From NCBI GenBank assembly GCA_944990035.1, contig CALYLX010000152.1, positions 496,001 through 560,000 of the forward strand: DNA of 64,000 nucleotides, in the 5' to 3' direction. This DNA is from Clitopilus passeckerianus. Lineage: Eukaryota > Basidiomycota > Agaricomycetes > Agaricales > Entolomataceae. This document shows, piece after piece, positions 57,277 to 64,000 of this stretch (its first letter is position 1; every line of letters starts with the position of its first letter). The notes beneath the pieces were generated by a model that was not told where the DNA came from, made no database searches, and worked only from the letters and a program-made list of their open reading frames with translations. The position numbers and the translations under genes were made by a program.

Positions 57277-60069
57277 TCACCTCCTCCCCGCCCCACCAAC
57301 ACTAGCGCTTCCGAGCAGTCCTCTAAGCAGCCACCATCCTTTCCCAGCACCGGCCTTTCCGGCCTTCGAGGTGAACAGCATGCTCCTGAGTACAAGAACG
57401 ACAGCACAAACACCTACTCCCAGTAGGAAGCGTGTGTATGCCTTGCAGACGGTTGCTGGGGTGCGATGGGTAGGTACAGCTGCCGCTGATGAGGAAGAAG
57501 CCTCGTTCTTTCCAGATACAGATGCACTGGCAGATGTAGAGTTTGCAGCGGAAGGATCCTCCATGCCAAAAATGGCTGCAAACTGAGCGTACATCTTCGC
57601 CGTCAGGTCGTTGCCTCCAGAGGCGGCAGCAGCAGCAGCTTCCCTCTCTTTCTTGATTTGCTCCTTCTCCCTTTCTTCATCCTCCATAGCAGCAATCTTG
57701 GCCTCGACATCGGCCAACCGCTTCCTCATCTCGTCTGCCAGCATCCTCGTCTCGTCAACTCGTTTCTTCACCGTATGGTAGGTGGTGTCGATAGTAGCTT
57801 CAACCTTGCGCTTTTCCTGTTCGTCTTCCGTCTGAGCAGAGTGCTCGACAAGGACGTAGTCCTCACCCTGAGAAAGGCGAGAGACCCGAGGTTCACTGGG
57901 TGGAGGGGTGGGCAGGGAAGACCTGGACAGCTCCTCTTCGCTTGATTTGGTCTGTTGTTCCTCTTGTTCCTCGGGGACTGTGGCCGGTGTAGCTGCAACT
58001 GTGGGAGCTGGAGCGGCGGTCGTGGTTGGCGGGACCCTCTTTACAGTCTCCACCCTTGTTTTCCCATCTCCAACATCACTGAACCACGCATCAACACCTC
58101 CCCTCCCGGCTCCTTGCGCACCCTTGCCCTCCTCCCTGGCAAGCAGCTCTTCCATTGTCAATTCTTCATCTTCCGCATCTGTAGCCGGCCTAAAGGTTTT
58201 TGCCGCAGATGGCGAAGACGCGGGCGAGATTCGCGGGTCACTGTAGATATCCTCGACTGCCGAGAACAAGCTGGAGGCGGAGGTATAGCTCCCTTCAACC
58301 CTTCTTATCGACCTTGGCTTGCTCCTTCTTGAAGTGACATTGGCGTTGATCTCCTCTTCACCTTTCTTCCTCCCATCCGATTTGCCGATGCTTCCCTTCT
58401 TCGTTGGTGTGTTCGTGTCGGTGTGAGCAAGGCGAGAGGCAGTGGGAGGAACGCCCTTAACGGTGTCCAAGGTGTCCATCGCACCAAATCCAGCGACAGC
58501 AGCAGCTTTATCCTTCTTGTTGTCTGACTCCAAGAGGTCCAACAGCTGATCCATAGTCATCTCGGTATGTGCTCCATCATGGTCCTTCACCCCAAACGGG
58601 TCTTCATCGTCCTCTGGCGACAACGGCGGGGGTGCACTTCGCAACGACGCATGAAGAGGAGTCTCAGGCAGTGGTCGCCTGGACGGGCTCTTCGACGGCG
58701 AGCCTGGTCCAATCAACCTGGTCGGGTTTGGTGAGAGACCAGAAGTCGTCGTGGAAGCAGCACTGCCACCGAAGTCGAAAGACGACGCAGGTACACTGGC
58801 AGAAGAGCTTCCAGTATGACTCGGTTTAACGGTTTCCATGTATGGTCCAGGTGGTGGTGAAGGAAGGGGTCGTCCACCCGCAGCAGCCATCGCACTCGGG
58901 TAATAGAACGGGTCTCCACCGTTGACATTCTCCCTGTCACCTTCGTAATCACCATTCTCGCTGCCACTGGCGCTAGATCGGGACCTTGATCTGGTGTGCC
59001 CCAGGGATCCGGTGGAGTTGCGGTGCGGGTGCGCGTAAACCTCGTCGATGCGTTTGCCTTCCTCTAGGGAGGAGATGATCCCGTGCACGCGGGAGTTGGC
59101 ACGATGCTGTTTGGGGCGGTATTTCTGCTTTCGCTCGCCTGCGTCGCTGCCGAAGCTGTCTCGTAGGGAGGATGTAGATGAGGCCGAGGATACGGAGGCG
59201 TTGTCGTCGAAATCCTCCGGTTCTTCAACCTCGTAGGACCGGACAATTCCATCAACATCGGGGGCGGAAGAGTCCGAAGGCCATTGTCGGTTGATCCTGG
59301 AGCGTAAGCTACGTTGGCGAAGCGTGCGGGAGGCGTCGATGAGCATTTGGCGGTGTTGGTTTGAAGTAATACCATAACTGAATATAAATTAGTCAATTAT
59401 GAAAAACGAGGAAGCAGAATGGTCAGAAACTCACGCATTCAAAACACCTTCATCAAGCCTCAAGAAGGCACGACCATTGATGTCGTTTTCCAAGACAAAG
59501 TTCTTCACTTCGTCACCCTCATCATCCAGACGGTCTGCAAGTTCCGCAGCCGACCAGGATTTGGGGTTGTCCTCGGCAGCGGCGGGACCTGAACCGAAGG
59601 TAAAGCCGTCCCCACTGAACGGGTTGGCCCTGATGCGCGAGCGGGATGGGGTTCCCGGCACAAATGATGGCTGGGGGAACGGCGGGCTGGAAGCTGATGA
59701 CCACGACAGAGGTCTACCATCCGACCGGGTTGCCTGCTCTGCAGAATCCAAAGTGCTTGGATGAGCAGGAGGTGCAGGCAATGGTCTAGGGGCCTCTTCT
59801 TCCCCATTCAAGCTCCGGGAATATTTGTGTCTCCCACTTCCAGACCTTTCCTCTACATGATTCCAAGGAGTAGAGGACTTGGTAGGAGAGGGAGATGGAG
59901 ACGGGACGTAGAATGATCTGTCGTTCTTGTTCGTCACACTACCGGAACGGGTCAAGTTTCCGGTAGATGTCGTCTTAATAGCATATGGATGGGGGTTTGG
60001 CTTAATTTCTTGAGAGTGCCGGGGGTGGTAAGGCGTTGGCGACGGCGACGGGGAAGGTTGAGTTGACAT
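57277..60069 (-). CDS. SAM-domain, coiled-coil, tail-anchored protein, 911 aa
   Basis: Two exons join in frame: 60069-59435 and 59377-57277. A SAM domain lies near residues 172-228, split by the intron: SWSAAELADRL, VKNFVLENDINGRAFLRL, then YGITSNQHRQMLIDASRTL. SAM domains oligomerise or bind other SAM domains. Long Ser/Pro-rich disordered regions follow, with PLPSPPPGPY and DPFGV motifs that could bind SH3 or EH domains. A coiled coil comes next (TRMLADEMRKRLADVEAKIAAMEDEE), then a single C-terminal hydrophobic segment (FLLGVGVCAVVLVL) with a Gly-rich basic tail. The layout suggests a membrane-tethered scaffold, perhaps for polarity or signalling; this is inference. Confidence 0.8.
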
Positions 60070-61001
60070 TGACGTTGAGTAGCTCTGAAAGTCGTTGCAA
60101 AGTCGTTAAAGGTCGTAAAGAAGAAGCAAAGATACTAGAGAAGCCAGAGAATATCCAGTATGTTGAAGCGACAGTAAACCGAGGACTTGAATTCTGCCAA
60201 CGCACAAGTTGCAATGTGCGTTTGACTTGTTCGCAGCAGGACGGTGGAAGTGCCAGGCGATGTGGCTGTGTCAGGTGGTTCGATATCTGCATCGTGCCCT
60301 TCCGGCTTTGTTCGGCCCGCCTCGTGCTAATCAGCAATTGATGGGATCAGCGAATCTAATCTTATCGCCTTCCCAGTGCCTTCAACCTCAATGCTAGAGG
60401 TCTGCCACTGGTAGCCACGAATAAAAGGAATCACTCACATAGGATGTTTTAGCCGTGAACTGCTTAAATAGGGATACATAGCTTCCTGGAAGACTCAACT
60501 CACCGAACGACTGGCTATGTGCCTCGAAGAGGAGAGGCTATCGATGTTGGAGAGTGATTGAAATTTCTGGAACTTCCAATTCATCTATCCCCAGTCGCAA
60601 TCTGATGTGCGTTTCATTGGGTCGCCAGTGCTTCTGGAATGTCGTTCTAACTCTCGGTATGCTTTGTATCAAGCTATATGCGTAGATTTTACCTGTTACT
60701 TTGCAAGGCCCCCGAACTCAGATCAGGCAGTGGCACGACGGCCTAAATTCCAGAAGCACGGCCCACTTCGTTGGTCATTGTTCCTCTAGCAACCTCGGTG
60801 CGGCCACACATGCGCGGGTGGATTAATCAGTCTACCACGAGTTTTCATTCATTTTGCTCAGTCAGCTCGCAGATCCTACTCTGGGGCATCAATTTGAATA
60901 TCATCAGTTCAAATCCGCAGTTGAGGGCTGAAAAGTACACATATAAATCATGATCACCAAAGGCAGAGAGATCCAGGGAAGATTCCTCCAACACGGAAGC
61001 T
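60070..61001. other. Divergent intergenic region
   Basis: It holds the SAM-gene promoter and the glutathione-transferase promoter (TATAAAT at 60943-60949, 53 bases before the ATG). No other gene is recognised. Confidence 0.5.
60943..60949 (+). promoter_or_regulatory. TATA box of the glutathione-transferase gene
   Basis: TATAAAT, 53 bases ahead of the start at 61002. Confidence 0.5.
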
Positions 61002-61828
61002 ATGCCCAACACCGATCCCATTATTTTCTACGATATTCCTGCCAATACCGAATACATTCCGAGCAAAGCTTGGTCTCCGAATCCATGGAAAGCTCGGTGA
61101 AGCTCGTCTTAATTATCCTTGACGGCCGCTTATGTTGAATCCTCGCCTATAGCTTCTTTCTGAACTACAAAGGGATCCCATACAAGACTGAATGGGTCGA
61201 ATACCCCGATATTGAGGGAACTTTCAAGAAACTGGAAATCCCCCCATCCTCTATAAGGCCTGATGGATCAAGATACTATAGTTGCCCTGCCATCTTCGAT
61301 CCAGCAACGGGAGCTCGAGTCTCCGAGTCTGCTCAGATCGCTGAGTACCTCGATAAACAGTATCCTGGCACACCCAAGCTCTTCCCCGATGGGACCCATA
61401 CTTTACAACACGCGTTTTACAGCGTCTTCGAGGACAAGATGTTTGCAATGTTCCCGCTGTGCATCCCGAAGAGTATCGATAAGATGAACCCGGCAAGTCA
61501 GCCATACCTACATCAAACGAGGGAGAAGTTCTTCGGAAAGACAATGAAGGAGTTATACCCCGTTGGCGAGGCCCGCGTCCAGGTGTGGGCAAAGGTTAAG
61601 GCAGCGTTTGATGCTGTTGATATGTGGTATGAGAAGGGTAAAGGTGATGGGCCCTACCTTCTGGGAAAGGAGCCTGGGTTTGCCGATTTTGTGGTTGCAG
61701 CTTGGGTTATATCAATCAAATTTGTGTTCGGGGAAGATAGCATGGAGTGGCAGGATGTCCGGGGCTGGCACGGCGGCAGATGGAGTTCCATTCTTGATGG
61801 CTTCCAGGAGTATCAGAGTGTACATTAA
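61002..61828 (+). CDS. Fungal glutathione S-transferase (etherase-like class), 256 aa
   Basis: Two exons join in frame: 61002-61096 and 61153-61828. The thioredoxin-like N-terminal half has IIFYDIPAN, WSPNPWKARFFLNYKGIPYKTEWVEYPDI, PAIFDPATGARVSESAQIAEYLDKQYP; the helical half has GPYLLGKEPGFADFVVAAWV. The W-S-P-N-P-W-K pattern and the SES/AQIAEYL glutathione-binding loop are typical of the basidiomycete etherase-related (GTE) group, expanded in wood and litter decayers for detoxifying plant phenolics. The catalytic residue is probably the Ser of the WSPNP loop. Substrate is not predictable. Confidence 0.88.
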
Positions 61829-62540
61829 CTGATGACATGTAGCGACCAAGTAAATAATTGCTCTCAGATAGTTTTCATCATCTTTGTTACCAGAACTAAA
61901 ACAATAGGATTCCATATTATCGGCCCAGTGGGGACGGTTTCATCAGTATTGGCAATCACTGCATCATCGTTCTTACTTGTCGAGTATAGGCGGAGTCACG
62001 GTCTGGAGAGCAGGTTCGCCTAGAACCTGACTCGGATTCTGATTACTCGCGTACTTGTGCAGCCTAACCTCTTTACAGATTCTCTACTGGTTGGCCCACG
62101 CCCTGGCTTTCTCGGCAGCCTTCACCACATGAGTCTGTTCTATCTGTTTTGAACAGCGAGCTACCATGGTTCTCAATGCGCCAATTGGAACCCTTTCTTG
62201 GTCGACAGCTTGGTCTAAAATGGGGGAGCCACTGTGTCAAGGGACCACCAGTCTGGAGAATATTCTGGCCATGATCAAGATGAAAGCTCTAGTATGCTGC
62301 AGATATGGAGCTACAGGTGGGCGACGTCTGTTGAGATTGAAGAGTTGCCCGCTTTTCAATACGTTTGTAGTGGTTGAGGAAGACAAAGTCGATGAAACGT
62401 AGTGTTTTATTATCAGCGATACCAATTACAAAGGTTATGGTCATTAAAGTCGGAATGTTCTATGTTGCTCGCGATCCCGACGACTTCTCGAGACGGAGCA
62501 GCCTAGTGGTCAACGCTGCTCACCGGCACGATGATAGCAA
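61829..62540. other. Convergent spacer, nothing recognised
   Basis: A 78-codon plus frame at 62166-62402 has no known features. A CTAGTGGTCAACGC string near 62502 resembles a tRNA D arm but no cloverleaf forms. Confidence 0.5.
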
Positions 62541-63520
62541 CTAGAATACTAGTTGCCGGAACGTCAGGCTAATCCGCCCTTCTTCAACCTTAGGTTCCCT
62601 GTTTTCAGCCATGTCAGTCGGGTTGCCCAAATAGCGAAGTCAACATAGGGGCTTACTTGGGAATTTCATGCTTCCAGTTTCGTTGCGTGTCGCCTTGCAT
62701 TACGACCAGCGATCCAGAAGCGAGAAGCCATCGTTTCTTGGAAACAAACTCAACGGGCGTTGGGTCGTCCTTGTCTTCGTCCGCCTTGTTGTCCTTGGAG
62801 TTAGCGGCTTTACCGCCAGCCTTTTTGCCCTTTTTGCTCTTCAGTGTATCGCGGCTCATAATGAATGTACGAGGTGCACCCAGAGAAACCGACGCAATGA
62901 CTCTATTTTGTCCATATGAGCACAATATTGAGGTTGAGGATGAGAAACGGCACGCACCTGTTCTCGAGATTGTCCCGATGGTTCCCAATGTAAATGGTCC
63001 CGTTTTCGTACATGTTCAGCATGACATGGTTGAACTTGACGCCGAGCTTTTCCTCGACGCGATCTTGTATGGCACGAAGGGCAGGAGGATAGTCGTAATT
63101 CAGATTCATGGCATGCCCGCTGTATTTGAGGGTCATCTTTTCATGTGTTGCGTATGCTGAGAAGGAAGTCAGGTTCATGATTTCTGCCATAGCTTGCAAG
63201 CGACGAACCTGCTATCTTTCTTGACTGAATGACCTCTTTTCCGTACACTTTAAGTGTAGGGTTATACCCTGGATGCGTACAGCTTAGCTTCTGTCAATCC
63301 GGAAAGATAGGGACGACATACATGTTTCCAGCTCAAGGAGTTTATCATACCATTTTGTGGCAGTCTCAGCCTCAATGAATTCGGGAACATAGAAGACCTC
63401 GGCGTCTTGCAGCTCTTTGAGTCTGTACTCGTCAAGCCCTTTGATCTTGTCGACTTCCTCCTCTGGAACTTCTACACGAGGACGCTTGAGTGGCCGAGGA
63501 TTGTCATTCTCTTCGGACAT
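62541..63520 (-). CDS. AlkB-type 2-oxoglutarate/Fe(II) dioxygenase, 253 aa
   Basis: Five exons join in frame: 63520-63322, 63268-63209, 63156-62958, 62902-62657 and 62598-62541. AlkB proteins remove methyl groups from N1-adenine or N3-cytosine in DNA or RNA. Iron-ligand and cosubstrate motifs are present: NMYENGTIYIGNHRDN (His-x-Asp), VIASVSLGAPRTFIM, SGSLVVMQGDTQRNWKHEIPK (second His) and RISLTFR (2-oxoglutarate Arg). The start MSEENDNPRPLKRPRVEVP carries a short basic stretch (KRPR) that could be a nuclear signal. A Lys-rich insert (KSKKGKKAGGK) sits between strands. The gene resembles ALKBH2/ALKBH3 more than RNA m6A demethylases. Confidence 0.92.
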
Positions 63521-63775
63521 GTTGCAAAATAGGAGGAAGATGTTGTAACGAAGCTCCGGAATGCGGGGATCTCTTCACATTCTCTACTTGGGTCAAGGCC
63601 GAAAATGACTCAGCCAGGGTCTCGTAGGATGGGCTTGCATGAAGGAAAGTTGCAAAAGCATCACGTAAGCGGAAGGTGTAATCTTCAAACTCGAAGTCAA
63701 GGACCGAGAAGGAAACGCTATTATACATCAAGAGACTATTGTGTTTTTACATGCGATCGATAGTACATTCGTGGT

Positions 63776-64000
63776 TCAACCCTCCTTTACAACCTCCCTG
63801 ACCGACTCAGCGAAGATCTCAGCACCAGCCTTCAGGTCTGCTTGGCTGATATTGAGAGGCGGAATAAACCTGACGACCTCGTACACGCTCGTCGTGAGGA
63901 TCAGTAGCCCCTTATCGATGCACCTCTTCGCCACCCGCGATGCTAGCGAGCTTGGGCTGTTGGGTTTGACTGCAGGGTCGAAACTAGCACTGGGACCTGT
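63776..64000 (-). CDS. Class-III aminotransferase, C-terminal part (4-aminobutyrate aminotransferase-like; partial)
   Basis: The last 74 codons are open from the right edge to the TGA at 63776. The segment RVAKRCIDKGLLILTTSVYEVVRF, then IPPLNIS and IFAESVREV, matches the C-terminal small domain of PLP-dependent class-III aminotransferases such as GabT. These move the omega-amino group of 4-aminobutyrate or related amines to 2-oxoglutarate. The active-site lysine and the rest lie beyond the window, so the exact substrate cannot be given. Where the small-domain motif usually reads TCG(V)YGN it reads TTSVYEV here. Confidence 0.75.
   Translation of the reverse strand, partial: TGPSASFDPAVKPNSPSSLASRVAKRCIDKGLLILTTSVYEVVRFIPPLNISQADLKAGAEIFAESVREVVKEG

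Noticed and set aside
62490..62600. D-arm-like CTAGTGGTCAACGC
   Set aside because: No cloverleaf can be drawn; it lies at the 3' end of the AlkB gene.
1..64000. Secondary-metabolite or transposon cluster
   Set aside because: The lone reductase and glutathione transferase are far apart with housekeeping genes between them, and no transposase, reverse transcriptase or terminal repeats were seen.

Overview
This window reads as nuclear DNA of a filamentous basidiomycete, most likely an Agaricomycete (mushroom-forming fungus). Genes are cut by many short GT-AG introns of roughly 45-65 bases, often with a CTGAC/CTAAC-like branch site, and exons can be as short as 7-25 bases. The accessory gene families are typical of that group: DUF6534-type membrane proteins, BTB proteins, an ankyrin-MYND protein, a NACHT NTPase and a beta-trefoil lectin-like protein. 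Exon chains were built by hand; nearly all complete genes close in frame across every junction. No rRNA, confident tRNA, CRISPR or recognisable transposon was found.

Layout. 1-7.4 kb: a lectin-like gene running off the left edge, a small orphan gene, a seven-exon membrane protein, a glucose-6-phosphate 1-epimerase and, converging on it, an orphan thioester-reductase. An 80-base promoter-like block occurs twice here. 7.9-16.4 kb: a tandem array of WD40-like paralogues, all on the minus strand: a 3' fragment (D), two intact genes (A and B) and one damaged gene (C). 17.3-18.9 kb: a BTB protein. 18.9-21.2 kb: no recognisable genes. 21.2-29.2 kb: a Maf-like pyrophosphatase and HUS1 sharing a 151-base divergent promoter, then PIG-X, an isochorismatase-fold protein lacking its nucleophile, an ankyrin-MYND protein and a monothiol glutaredoxin. 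30.5-35 kb: KU70 (19 exons) and the PP2A activator PTPA, divergent over 261 bases. 37.7-42.7 kb: ornithine decarboxylase and an APSES/KilA-N transcription factor with micro-exons. 43.8-47.1 kb: an SPX-domain phosphate transporter of 15 exons. 48.5-56.8 kb: an orphan acidic protein, two multi-span membrane proteins and a NACHT NTPase. 57.3-64 kb: a SAM-domain tail-anchored protein, a glutathione transferase, an AlkB-type dioxygenase and the end of a class-III aminotransferase.

Nothing here is a classical operon or biosynthetic cluster. The housekeeping genes cover the DNA damage response (HUS1, KU70, AlkB), polyamine synthesis, phosphate uptake, iron-sulfur/redox control, GPI-anchor synthesis and PP2A activation. 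The lineage-specific material is the WD40 array, the membrane proteins, the NACHT protein and several orphans. The best leads for new biology are the WD40 array with one copy apparently decaying, the Ser-for-Cys isochorismatase-fold protein, the stand-alone thioester reductase and the duplicated promoter module near the left end.
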